NCBI GenBank assembly: GCA_964420835.1 | Contig: CAYQUO010000003.1 | Location: forward strand, 62,001-126,000 | Source of the DNA: CAYQUO01 sp964420835 | Lineage (GTDB): Bacteria > Chloroflexota > Anaerolineae > Anaerolineales > Anaerolineaceae | Reading direction: 5' to 3' | DNA length: 64,000 bases | In this document: piece after piece, positions 51,845 through 59,871 of the stretch | Layout: the number at the start of each line of letters is the position of its first letter | How positions within the stretch are numbered: the stretch's first letter is position 1 | The notes under the pieces: model-generated | Told to the model about the DNA's origin: nothing | Databases searched by the model: none | Seen by the model: only the letters and a program-made list of their open reading frames with translations | Translations under genes and position numbers: made by a program

Positions 51845-53569
51845 TCATCCAATTCGATCTCGTTCCATTTGGAAAATCCGTTTAAGGATCGCCACGCTAC
51901 AGGCATAGGTGGAATCCATCCCGAAGTACGATAGAGTGCCCGCTCCCAGATTGCTTCCTTTGCTGAGCGGTTTGTCTGAAACGTAATGCAGTATTCCCAG
52001 GTCAAATGGTGCCCCATACAAGTTGACGATCTCATTCACCGGATGTCTGCGCGGGCGGTACATCTCGGTTACCGCCGAAAGATACGGTCCGGCTTCCATT
52101 TCAATGTCAGTATAGCCCTCCCGGTAGATGACGTCCATAATATGAGCATTTTGCAGAAAGGTGCCCAAAACGCTCATTCCCTTCTGGTTGTCCAGAACCG
52201 TTCCATAGGTGAGGTATGGTTGCACATCCCTGGCGGAAAATGCATTTGGGAAGAGATAGGTGTTCTGCGAATGCTCATCCTGCATGACGTTAGGGATCAT
52301 CACATCGCCCCTTACACCGTTCAAAGTCGCAGCCTTCCCGGTGATGTATACCCCCAACACCCGTCCGGTCTGCTCCGCCACCTTGGAAAGGATGTTATAA
52401 GCCGCCAAACCAAGAGGATAGTCAATATTCAGGATGAGGGCATCGCTTTTCTTTAAAAACGACATATCCTCCAAACACAATCGCCGGTCAATGGTATCAG
52501 GATCCAACCTCGCGAGCTCCACAGCCTGGGCTTCCACATCGAATGTGTGTGTGCTTGGTATTCGGTGTACTCCCCGTTCCTGCTCAAAACGGGCCTGGTC
52601 CACCAACAAATCCCTGCCCTTGTTGGTGGCCTGCAATTTTTTCATCACGTAATACAAAAAATTGGCGGGGGATGACGGCACCTTGCTGGTTTTAATGGCC
52701 CCCCATTCATCGAGCAAATTGCCGGTTTCCTGATCTTCCAAAAAAACAATGAGCTCTTCCTGTCGCTGAAGCGCATAGCCCGTCAACAAGTTGGTAATGC
52801 TGTGGGTATTGCTGGACACAAAATAGACCGGGCGTTCACCAATTAGGGGACATTCCCTGATGATGTTATCCATCCAAAGACGGGTTGCCCGCCAATATTC
52901 ACTGAGCGAACCATTCAGAAGCCTGACACGCAAGTCCAGTTGTTTTTCCCGTATTTGGCCAAGGGCTGTTGAAAAATCCCCCCCCCAGGCAACCTGCAGC
53001 CTTTCCAGGTCCTCAAGTGAAATGCCAAATGTATCAGCAAGTTGTAATTGTGCAGGCGATCCCGCTTCCGATACTTGGTTAAGGTCAACATCACTTGTCT
53101 GTAACAGGAAGTGCAGTTTGTTCCATTCAATCTGAAAGGCGGTCAAGGATGGAATAACATCATCAATATCCGACCGGCTGGCAATATAACAGGCAAGCGT
53201 ATCATTGCCATTGAAATAGCACCGTCGTCGCCGTGCCCTGGCAGTTACCTCCTGCCAGTTCTCAATATCCTTGTAGCCGCTCCCACGAAATACACCAACA
53301 CTCTGCCCCAGGATTACGGTATGCACCTGTGGAACACATTCCGGCAACCGCAACAAGGTGTAAATCAACGTTGCTACATCCGGTTGTTCAGAGCGAGCCT
53401 TTAAGTGCAGGAGCGAATTAGTGGCGGTGTGCACTTCTTCAAGGGTGCGTATCTGAACATCGGCAGTTGAACGCAGCAGGGAATAGATCGTCCTCAAATA
53501 AAGCTCGATCTCTTCTGAAGCAGTTGAGGGAACTTTTCTTTCCATATCTGGTAAAAAGGATTGTAACAT
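51845..53569 (-). CDS. Large conserved-looking protein, DUF6909-like, unknown function
   Basis: ATG 53569 follows AAGGACC and gives 574 residues; the frame can be read 13 codons further to a TTG. It begins with a helical region, then YFNGNDTLACYIASRSDIDD and ERPVYFVSSNTHSITNLLTG. The C-terminal third has GRVLGVYITGKAATLNGVRG, VMIPNVMQDEHSQNTYLFPN and YTDIEMEAGPYLSAVTEMYR. The EMEAGPYL stretch recalls nucleoside phosphorylases (the ExEAAxY-like nucleoside site). The DUF6909 label is from memory and unsure. A nucleoside- or sugar-phosphate-related role is a guess. It stands alone, since the gene downstream has its own promoter. Confidence 0.6.
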   Translation of the reverse strand: MLQSFLPDMERKVPSTASEEIELYLRTIYSLLRSTADVQIRTLEEVHTATNSLLHLKARSEQPDVATLIYTLLRLPECVPQVHTVILGQSVGVFRGSGYKDIENWQEVTARARRRRCYFNGNDTLACYIASRSDIDDVIPSLTAFQIEWNKLHFLLQTSDVDLNQVSEAGSPAQLQLADTFGISLEDLERLQVAWGGDFSTALGQIREKQLDLRVRLLNGSLSEYWRATRLWMDNIIRECPLIGERPVYFVSSNTHSITNLLTGYALQRQEELIVFLEDQETGNLLDEWGAIKTSKVPSSPANFLYYVMKKLQATNKGRDLLVDQARFEQERGVHRIPSTHTFDVEAQAVELARLDPDTIDRRLCLEDMSFLKKSDALILNIDYPLGLAAYNILSKVAEQTGRVLGVYITGKAATLNGVRGDVMIPNVMQDEHSQNTYLFPNAFSARDVQPYLTYGTVLDNQKGMSVLGTFLQNAHIMDVIYREGYTDIEMEAGPYLSAVTEMYRPRRHPVNEIVNLYGAPFDLGILHYVSDKPLSKGSNLGAGTLSYFGMDSTYACSVAILKRIFQMERDRIG

Positions 53570-53637
53570 GGTCCTTGTCTGAAATAGCACCTCGGGACCG
53601 GTCTGCAAATTACGCTGAACGAATGGGCCGGACCAGG

Positions 53638-53666
53638 TTGTAAAGACCTCTGCCCTGGGTTACAAT
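53638..53666 (+). promoter_or_regulatory. Promoter of lpdA
   Basis: TTGTAA (53638-53643), 17 bases and TACAAT (53661-53666) form a plausible sigma-70 promoter. Its +1 near 53673 lies about 63 bases before the ATG. Confidence 0.5.
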
Positions 53667-53735
53667 CAGCCCATCTGCTGAAATTCACCATTACGCCCCT
53701 GGCTGGATCCAGGGCGGATTAATTTCGAGGGATCT

Positions 53736-55142
53736 ATGGACATAAAAAACATTTATGATGTCGTCGTGATTGGCGCCGGCCCGGGAGGATATGTTTGCGC
53801 CATCCGCGCTTCCCAGCTTGGGCTCAAGACAGCCATCGTGGATAAGCAGTGGCTCGGAGGCGTCTGCCTGAACGTTGGTTGCATTCCATCCAAAGCCTTG
53901 CTGAAAAGCGCTGATGTAGCCCGCACACTTCGCGAAGGCGGGAAGGAATTTGGTTTTTCCTTTGAGAACCTGCAATTAGATTATTCGGTTGCTTACAATC
54001 GCAGCCGGCAGGTTTCCAATCGTCTGACCAAGGGAGTGGCTTCCCTGATGCGGAAGAACCAAATTGACGTTTTCATGGGCGCGGCAGTGTTGAAGTCAAA
54101 AGAAATGGTGCGGGTAACGGATTCTGAGGGAAAAGTGACAGACCTCACCGCAAAGAATATAGTCCTCGCCAGCGGATCTTATCCATCAATGATCCCTGGC
54201 ATCAAACCGGACGGCAAGCGGATTGTGTCCTACCAGGAAGCCATCCTGCAGGACCACGTTCCGCAATCTGTCATCATCATCGGAGCAGGCGCCATTGGTG
54301 CTGAATTTGCAACCATATGGAGCGCCTACGGTTCACAGGTAACACTGGTTGAGATGCTCCCGAGGATTCTGCCATTGGAGGATGAGGAATCCAGCCAGGA
54401 GTTGGCCAGGATCTTCAAGAAGCGCGGCATTGGCATCCTGACCGGGGCGAAGGTGTTGGGCATTGAACCGGGCGATGACGGTGTCAAAGTGAAGGTTACA
54501 AGCGAAAGTGGGGAACAGGTGTTGGAGGCAACCCAGGCTCTCGTTGCCATTGGCTTCAAACCAAACACAAAGGATCTAGGCCTTGAGGAAGTCGGAGTTC
54601 AACTAAACGACCGGGGGTTCATCTTGGTCGATGAGCGCTTGGCAACAACCGTCCCGGGCATATGGGCGGTGGGAGATGTTACAGGGAAGCTCCTCCTGGC
54701 CCATGTTGCCTCAACCCAGGGGATCCTCTGTGCAGAACAGATTGCCGGCCTGGAAACAACCCCGATAAACTACCAAATGATGCCACGGGCTGTTTACAGT
54801 TCACCCCAGGTTGCATCATTTGGGATGACCGAAGCCCAGGCTCGCGAAGCCGGCCACGAACTGAAGGTTGGCCGCTTTCCCTTCCAGGCCAATGGAAAAG
54901 CCCTTGGGCTGGGAGATTACAACGGATATGTAAAAATCCTTGTTGATGCACGTTATGGTGAAATCCTGGGTGCCCACATGGTCGGTCCGGATGCCTCCGA
55001 GCTCCTCCCTGAACTGACCCTGGCACAAAAAATGGAGATGACCGCCGCCGAGATCTCCCACAATGTACATGCCCATCCCACCCTCAGCGAAGCCATCATG
55101 GAAGCAGCCCACGCCGTGGAAGGCCAAACGATCCATCTCTAG
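53736..55142 (+). CDS. lpdA: Dihydrolipoyl dehydrogenase
   Basis: The 468-residue flavoprotein reoxidises dihydrolipoamide of 2-oxoacid dehydrogenase or glycine cleavage complexes with NAD. It has the FAD motif DVVVIGAGPGGYVCAIRASQ and the redox disulfide in GGVCLNVGCIPSKALL. The NAD motif is SVIIIGAGAIGAEFATIWSA. The second FAD stretch is IWAVGDVTGKLLLAHVASTQ and the catalytic histidine lies in HNVHAHPTLSEAIMEAAH. Length is standard. GAGG lies before the ATG. No E1 or E2 gene is adjacent. It has its own promoter and terminator, so it is a single-gene unit that may serve several complexes. Confidence 0.95.
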   Translation: MDIKNIYDVVVIGAGPGGYVCAIRASQLGLKTAIVDKQWLGGVCLNVGCIPSKALLKSADVARTLREGGKEFGFSFENLQLDYSVAYNRSRQVSNRLTKGVASLMRKNQIDVFMGAAVLKSKEMVRVTDSEGKVTDLTAKNIVLASGSYPSMIPGIKPDGKRIVSYQEAILQDHVPQSVIIIGAGAIGAEFATIWSAYGSQVTLVEMLPRILPLEDEESSQELARIFKKRGIGILTGAKVLGIEPGDDGVKVKVTSESGEQVLEATQALVAIGFKPNTKDLGLEEVGVQLNDRGFILVDERLATTVPGIWAVGDVTGKLLLAHVASTQGILCAEQIAGLETTPINYQMMPRAVYSSPQVASFGMTEAQAREAGHELKVGRFPFQANGKALGLGDYNGYVKILVDARYGEILGAHMVGPDASELLPELTLAQKMEMTAAEISHNVHAHPTLSEAIMEAAHAVEGQTIHL

Positions 55143-55168
55143 ACCTTTGTCCTGGACCATTTATTTTC

Positions 55169-55206
55169 AAGGGCTGCTCGGAAACAATCACCGGCAGCCC
55201 TTTCTT
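55169..55206 (+). terminator. Terminator of lpdA
   Basis: AAGGGCTGC (55169-55177) pairs with GCAGCCCTT (55194-55202) and leads into TTTCTT. It lies 30 bases after the lpdA stop. Confidence 0.72.
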
Positions 55207-55268
55207 CACTGACCCAACATTCTGAAAAAATATTTTGGCAATAAGACCGGCGTGTCCCGAGGCAGCCG

Positions 55269-55952
55269 CTAGCATGGGCTGTCTCCAGCCAGCCCAGTGA
55301 GACGTTCCTTGTCGATGATTGCGTACTCGGTCCTGGTGATATCAATTATGCCTTCATCTGCAAACCGGTGCAGAAACCTGCAGACCATCTCGCGGGTGGA
55401 ACCGATCCTGGCAGCCATCTCATCAAGAGTAAGGCTGCGTGTTACTCGGCTTCTGGTTTCCTGGCGGGCTGTATCCATCAACAACTTGGCCAAACGACCT
55501 GCCACTGGTTGAAAGGTCATTTGCTCCAGGATCTCGCTTGCCCGGAGCATTCTTAGCACCATCAGCCGGGTCAACTCCCACGAAAATTCACCATTCCCTT
55601 TCAGCAACGGGATAACCACATCGCCTCTCCACTGGTAGAGCTGAGTGCAGTTGTTCGCTCTAAGCATGACCGGCATTGGAAGATCTTCAAAGAAGAACGC
55701 CAAACCCCAAAAAATATCCCCGGCGAGAAAAGTCGTAACGATGAGACTGCGACCTTCAACGGATTCTTTGACAGCCTCGATACCGCCGGCACCGATCAGG
55801 AAAAGATATGGCCAAATATCACCTGCATGAACAAGCACCTCGCCTTTGCTCAAATCCCGAATAATTGCCGACTCAAGTAATGCTTTTTGCTCGGCATTTG
55901 TCAGTCTAGAAAAAACAGGGCTATTGGCCAACAGATCCTTAATGGTTCTCAT
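55269..55952 (-). CDS. Crp/Fnr family transcriptional regulator
   Basis: The 227-residue protein has a cyclic-nucleotide-binding beta roll (about residues 10-125; SKGEVLVHAGDIWPYLFLIG) and a dimerisation helix. A winged helix follows at about 150-220 with LTLDEMAARIGSTREMVCRF and LHRFADEGIID. The recognition helix reads TREMVCRF, close to the E-x-x-S-R of FNR but with cysteine for serine. No N-terminal cysteine cluster for iron-sulfur binding is present, so it is not a classic oxygen-sensing FNR. A promoter (TTGGAT 55998-56003, TATATT 55974-55979, 18-base spacer) precedes it. An FNR-like box elsewhere in the window (17587) is a possible target. Confidence 0.88.
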   Translation of the reverse strand: MRTIKDLLANSPVFSRLTNAEQKALLESAIIRDLSKGEVLVHAGDIWPYLFLIGAGGIEAVKESVEGRSLIVTTFLAGDIFWGLAFFFEDLPMPVMLRANNCTQLYQWRGDVVIPLLKGNGEFSWELTRLMVLRMLRASEILEQMTFQPVAGRLAKLLMDTARQETRSRVTRSLTLDEMAARIGSTREMVCRFLHRFADEGIIDITRTEYAIIDKERLTGLAGDSPC

Positions 55953-56018
55953 GGCGAATTGGTGTCCAGGATTAATATATCATGCATTCAGGTATTCATC
56001 CAAAACCATTGGTTCGAG

Positions 56019-56051
56019 ATGAGGACTTCAGCCACAACCTGAAGTCCTCAT
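56019..56051. repeat. Perfect 13-bp inverted repeat in the divergent Crp/Fnr - lipoprotein region
   Basis: ATGAGGACTTCAG (56019-56031) and CTGAAGTCCTCAT (56039-56051) are perfect complements around a 7-base loop. A short T-rich stretch (ATATTTT) follows on the plus strand. It lies just behind the Crp/Fnr promoter and ahead of the plus-strand lipoprotein gene. It may be an operator, an RNA hairpin, or a terminator for an unseen transcript. Confidence 0.7.
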
Positions 56052-56184
56052 GATATTTTCCATCCGAATTTTCGCGGAAGATTTGCCTAAAGTCAAAGAT
56101 TTCCATTAAACATTAAGGTATAAGTGGATTGGATAATTTGTAACAGATCGGCATTTAATGGGTCCATAATAACCACCAGGAGGA

Positions 56185-56631
56185 ATGTTCACAAGATCCA
56201 TCATGAAGAGATCATATCTTGTTTCGTTTGTATTGGCATTCGCATTCGGATTATCAGCTTGCCAAAACGCAGAGCCTGTTTGTCCCCAGGGATCCATCGT
56301 GTACCACGAGAATGCGTCTGACCTTCCACCTGTCAGCACCCAACAAGGCACACCTGGCAACAAAAACGGTGAGGTCGTAAAAATCAACGGGAAGGATATT
56401 CATTTTGACACGGTCATACACGGCCCCCTGTGCAACAACACCTTAAGCGGAACGGTTTATGTTGCATGTGACCTTGAGATCCCAAAATGGCAGGGAAAAC
56501 CGGATTTTTTTAAGGATTGCGATTTTTCAGTGGACCCTGGAACCGTGATCTATGTTGCAGCCCATAACAATACACCCTACTATAAAGGCTGTGCCAGTTG
56601 TCATGGCTCCAAGGCGTCTCTCAACCCTTGA
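56185..56631 (+). CDS. Lipoprotein with single CxxCH heme-binding motif
   Basis: The 148-residue protein has a signal peptide with lipobox: MKRSYLVSFVLAFAFGLSAC, so it is likely anchored outside the membrane. The middle has no known domain but four further cysteines. The end reads YKGCASCHGSK, a CxxCH c-type heme site close to the C-terminus, which is unusual for a small cytochrome c. ATG 56185 is only one base after AGGAGG, and ATG 56203 is 19 bases after it, so the start is unsure. It sits beside a Crp/Fnr regulator and upstream of a membrane protein. An electron-transfer or redox-sensing role is inferred. Confidence 0.68.
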   Translation: MFTRSIMKRSYLVSFVLAFAFGLSACQNAEPVCPQGSIVYHENASDLPPVSTQQGTPGNKNGEVVKINGKDIHFDTVIHGPLCNNTLSGTVYVACDLEIPKWQGKPDFFKDCDFSVDPGTVIYVAAHNNTPYYKGCASCHGSKASLNP

Positions 56632-56783
56632 AATTCACCCAGTGCTGCCCCGATCGCCTTGATCAGGACATATTAGGGGAGGAAGTAACGAACCAATAAA
56701 GGTTCATCCCGAACGGGTCGCATTCATAAAGACATAACACGGAAATTAGTCATTAAATATCATGACGTGAAAGGAAGATAAAG

Positions 56784-57566
56784 ATGGAAAAGAAAGGTTT
56801 GTATGGTGGCATCCTGGCCATCATCGCAGCAGTGATCGGAGTTATAGGGCACTTCGTGTTGTTTTTCAATTGGTACATCGCCGGCATGTCTGCCGAATCA
56901 GCCGAGCCAGGCTGTGAGATCCTGTTAAAATTCCTGCATCCGGGCCTGGCAGATCTGGGATTGTTGGGCGCTGCATTATTTGCGGTTGCAGCCTATGGGT
57001 ATTTAACCAACAAAAATTGGGCTTTCCTGGTTTCTGTAATGGGGATTGTGCCTGCACTTCTCAGCACATGGTTCATCAACGTCCCCTTTATGGCTGCCTC
57101 GTTGCCGCCAGTATATTTTTCCATGTTTTTCCCATACCTTGTCATTTATTTCCTTCTCCTTCGGCTGGTGGGTGGACTTCCATGGAAAACCATTCTTCTT
57201 GGGTTGGGTACCGGCATGGCTTATATCTTTTGCTTTATGAACGGGGTTGCCAGTACCAGCCGGATCATAACAGTCGGTGCACCAATATTTGTGCTGGTGG
57301 ATGGCCTTCATTGGGTCGCCGCAATCGCATGGGCCATCATTACAGTGGGTATCCTTATCCGGGGGAGGGAATGGATGCGTGTTCTCGGTTTATCCGCGGG
57401 GGTGATCGAACTGATCGTCGGAATTCCCCTCGCCTTGGCAACCGGTGCGGAATTGGGAAGGTTTTCTCTGTTTGCACTTGCGCCGATTGCCTGCCTGGTT
57501 TTGATCATCCTTTTTGCCTGGCCCAATCTCTTTCAGAAATTAACCGGAAAAGAAGTTGATGCCTGA
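56784..57566 (+). CDS. Multi-pass membrane protein, unknown function
   Basis: The 260-residue protein has about seven or eight hydrophobic helices, starting GGILAIIAAVIGVIGHFVLF. No recognised motif is present. Conserved-looking outside loops contain SAESAEPGCEILLKFLHPGL and LLSTWFINVPFMAASLPP. It lies 152 bases after the CxxCH lipoprotein on the same strand, with a GGAAG ribosome site. A membrane partner for that lipoprotein is possible but rests on position only. A strong bidirectional terminator follows. Confidence 0.7.
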   Translation: MEKKGLYGGILAIIAAVIGVIGHFVLFFNWYIAGMSAESAEPGCEILLKFLHPGLADLGLLGAALFAVAAYGYLTNKNWAFLVSVMGIVPALLSTWFINVPFMAASLPPVYFSMFFPYLVIYFLLLRLVGGLPWKTILLGLGTGMAYIFCFMNGVASTSRIITVGAPIFVLVDGLHWVAAIAWAIITVGILIRGREWMRVLGLSAGVIELIVGIPLALATGAELGRFSLFALAPIACLVLIILFAWPNLFQKLTGKEVDA

Positions 57567-57694
57567 TTGTGGATTGAACCCAACAGGCAACTTGAAATTT
57601 GTCCGGGCAGGGCAGTTGTGCCTGGCTGCGCTGGAACCTGCATTTCAATCTTGGTGTTTTATTCAAGCCTGAACTATTCCCCCACATTCAACAC

Positions 57695-57726
57695 AAAGCC
57701 TGCCGAATTAGCGGCAGGCTTTGCAT
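57695..57726. terminator. Bidirectional terminator between the membrane protein and ilvE
   Basis: AAAGCCTGCCG (57695-57705) pairs perfectly with CGGCAGGCTTT (57712-57722), an 11-bp stem with a six-base loop. It is placed between two convergent genes and serves as the likely end of the leu/ilv operon. Confidence 0.82.
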
Positions 57727-57807
57727 TCTTCCTGCTCATCTGGGTTGGTAAAAAACCTTCACCATCCCCAGGAAGAGAAGTGATAAGTGCCTTCAATGGC
57801 CGCGAAG

Positions 57808-58734
57808 TTATCCCGGGTTCTTTACATAATCCAGCCAGGCAGCCGAACGGGCATGTTTGCCTGTCACCAGGGAATGAAACTCACGGTGGATTGCCCTCGT
57901 GATCGGGCCCATTTCCCCACTTCCGATCTTGCGATAATCGATCTCGGTAACCGGTACAACCTCGGCGGCGGTCCCGCAACAGAAACACTCATCGGCAACG
58001 TACACCTGGTCACGGCTGATCTGTTGCTCAACCACCTTGTACCCCAAGTCGGTCGCCAATGTTATTAGAGAATCCCGGGTGATGCCCTCAAGGATCGCCC
58101 AAGTGCCCGGGGTATAAATGACCCCTTTGCGTATGATAAAGAGGTTCTCGCCCGTACATTCTGCCACATAACCCTGCGGGTCCAGCATAATGGCTTCGTC
58201 AAAACCCAATCGGGCGGATTCTGTTTTGGCCATGACGCTGTTGGAATAATTGCCGGTTATTTTGGCCTTGGTCATCATCACATTGACATGATGACGGGTA
58301 ATGGATGATACATTCATCCGGATGCCCTTCGTCACGGCTTCCTCCCCCAGGTAAGCCCCCCACTCCCACGCGGCAATACCCACCCGGGCCCAGCCTTTGT
58401 CCAAATTCAGGGTATGGGCTTCCGCATCATGGAAGACCAGCGGGCGGATGTAGCAAGCCTGGAAACCATTTTCCCTCACAACCAGGCGGGCTGCGTCACA
58501 TAATTCGTCCACGCTGTATGCCAGGTCTTGGAAACCAAAAATCTTGGCAGAGTTGACCAGCCGTTCCATGTGCTCCCTGTTGCGGAAAATTGCTGGTCCC
58601 TTCCCGGTGCTGTAGCAGCGAATCCCTTCGAACACTCCAAGCCCATAATGCAGGCCTGTATTGAGGAAATGTACCGTGGCATCCTGGTAATCCACCAGTT
58701 TGCCATCCATCCAAATTTTGGTTGCCTTTGTCAT
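57808..58734 (-). CDS. ilvE: Branched-chain amino acid aminotransferase
   Basis: I take ATG 58734, 6 bases after AAAAGGA, giving 308 residues. The class IV PLP aminotransferase adds an amino group to the 2-oxo acids of leucine, isoleucine and valine. Markers are IWMDGKLVDYQDATVHFLNT, LGVFEGIRCYSTGKGPAIFR, KITGNYSNSVMAKTESARLG and FDEAIMLDPQGYVAECTGEN. DECFCCGTAAEVVPVTEIDY follows. It is the last gene of the leu operon, 43 bases after leuB, and is followed by a strong terminator. Confidence 0.95.
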   Translation of the reverse strand: MTKATKIWMDGKLVDYQDATVHFLNTGLHYGLGVFEGIRCYSTGKGPAIFRNREHMERLVNSAKIFGFQDLAYSVDELCDAARLVVRENGFQACYIRPLVFHDAEAHTLNLDKGWARVGIAAWEWGAYLGEEAVTKGIRMNVSSITRHHVNVMMTKAKITGNYSNSVMAKTESARLGFDEAIMLDPQGYVAECTGENLFIIRKGVIYTPGTWAILEGITRDSLITLATDLGYKVVEQQISRDQVYVADECFCCGTAAEVVPVTEIDYRKIGSGEMGPITRAIHREFHSLVTGKHARSAAWLDYVKNPG

Positions 58735-58777
58735 GTCATGTCCTTTTACCATGTGATGTGATGGATGCTGAACAGGA

Positions 58778-59842
58778 TCACAACTGGATGTGCCGGATGA
58801 TCTCCAGTGTCATTTCTTCGGTCGATAATGACCCACCCAGATCGTATGTCAGGCTTCCACCCTGAAGGGTCGCATCAACCGCCTCCTCCACTGCCCGGGA
58901 TTCAGTTTCCATTTTCAATGAATATCTCAGCAGCATCGCCGCACTGAGTATGGTGCCCACAGGGTTGGATATCCCCTTGCCGGCAATGTCCGGCGCTGAA
59001 CCATGGATCGGCTCGTACAAGCCCGGTCCGTCTACGCCGAGTGATGCCGAAGGAAGCAGCCCCATTGAACCGGAGAGAACCGAGGCTTCATCGGTCAGAA
59101 TATCCCCGAACATGTTCTCGGTGACAATAACATCAAATGCAGCCGGCGATGAGACCAGCCGCATGGCTGCCGTATCCACCAGGATATGGTCAAGGGCAAT
59201 ATCCGGGTAATCCTGGCCAACATGCGTAACCACCTGGCGCCAAAGCCGTGACGATTCAAGCACATTGGCCTTGTCAACGGAGGTTACCTTTTTACGCCTC
59301 CCACGGGAGAGCTCGAAGGCCAGCCTGGCGATCCGCTCGATTTCGTGGTCCCAATATTCCAGTGTGTCCACTGCCCGAATATGTTCCCCCACAACTTCGC
59401 GCTTGCGCGGTTCCCCGTAATATAAACCACTGGAAAGCTCCCGCATCAGCACCATGTCAACCCCGACAAGCCTTTCCGCCTTGACCGGTGAAGCGTTTAA
59501 TAGTGCGGAATAAACCTTCACAGGACGCAGGTTGGCAAAAACACCCAACCCCTTTCGCAATGCCAGCAACCCCTGTTCAGGGCGTATGGCTGCCGATGGA
59601 TCATCCCATTTTGGACCTCCAACTGCGCCCAGCAACACCGCATCCGACCGTTTGCAGGTTTCCAGAACTTCATCAGTTAGGGCAACGCCGCATCGGTCGA
59701 TGGATGTGCCGCCAATCAATTCCTCCTGGTAAGTAAAATGGTGCCCGCCCGCCTTGCTGACCGCATCCAGAACGGATACCGCGGCTGCAACAACCTCTGG
59801 GCCGACCCCATCTCCCGGTAGTAAAACGATATTTGCTTCCAT
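58778..59842 (-). CDS. leuB: 3-isopropylmalate dehydrogenase
   Basis: ATG 59842 gives 354 residues, the normal size. The enzyme oxidatively decarboxylates 3-isopropylmalate, and relatives also act on 3-methylmalate from the citramalate route. Sequence markers are IVLLPGDGVGPEVVAAAVSV, AVLLGAVGGPKWDD, the arginines in LRKGLGVFANLRPVKVYSAL, VTSVDKANVLESSRLWRQVV, VTENMFGDILTDEASVL and PIHGSAPDIAGKGISNPVGT. It lies between cimA and ilvE, which fits use in both leucine and isoleucine pathways. Confidence 0.96.
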   Translation of the reverse strand: MEANIVLLPGDGVGPEVVAAAVSVLDAVSKAGGHHFTYQEELIGGTSIDRCGVALTDEVLETCKRSDAVLLGAVGGPKWDDPSAAIRPEQGLLALRKGLGVFANLRPVKVYSALLNASPVKAERLVGVDMVLMRELSSGLYYGEPRKREVVGEHIRAVDTLEYWDHEIERIARLAFELSRGRRKKVTSVDKANVLESSRLWRQVVTHVGQDYPDIALDHILVDTAAMRLVSSPAAFDVIVTENMFGDILTDEASVLSGSMGLLPSASLGVDGPGLYEPIHGSAPDIAGKGISNPVGTILSAAMLLRYSLKMETESRAVEEAVDATLQGGSLTYDLGGSLSTEEMTLEIIRHIQL

Positions 59843-59871
59843 GTTGCTGCCTTTCGTCCACCTCGCGCCCA

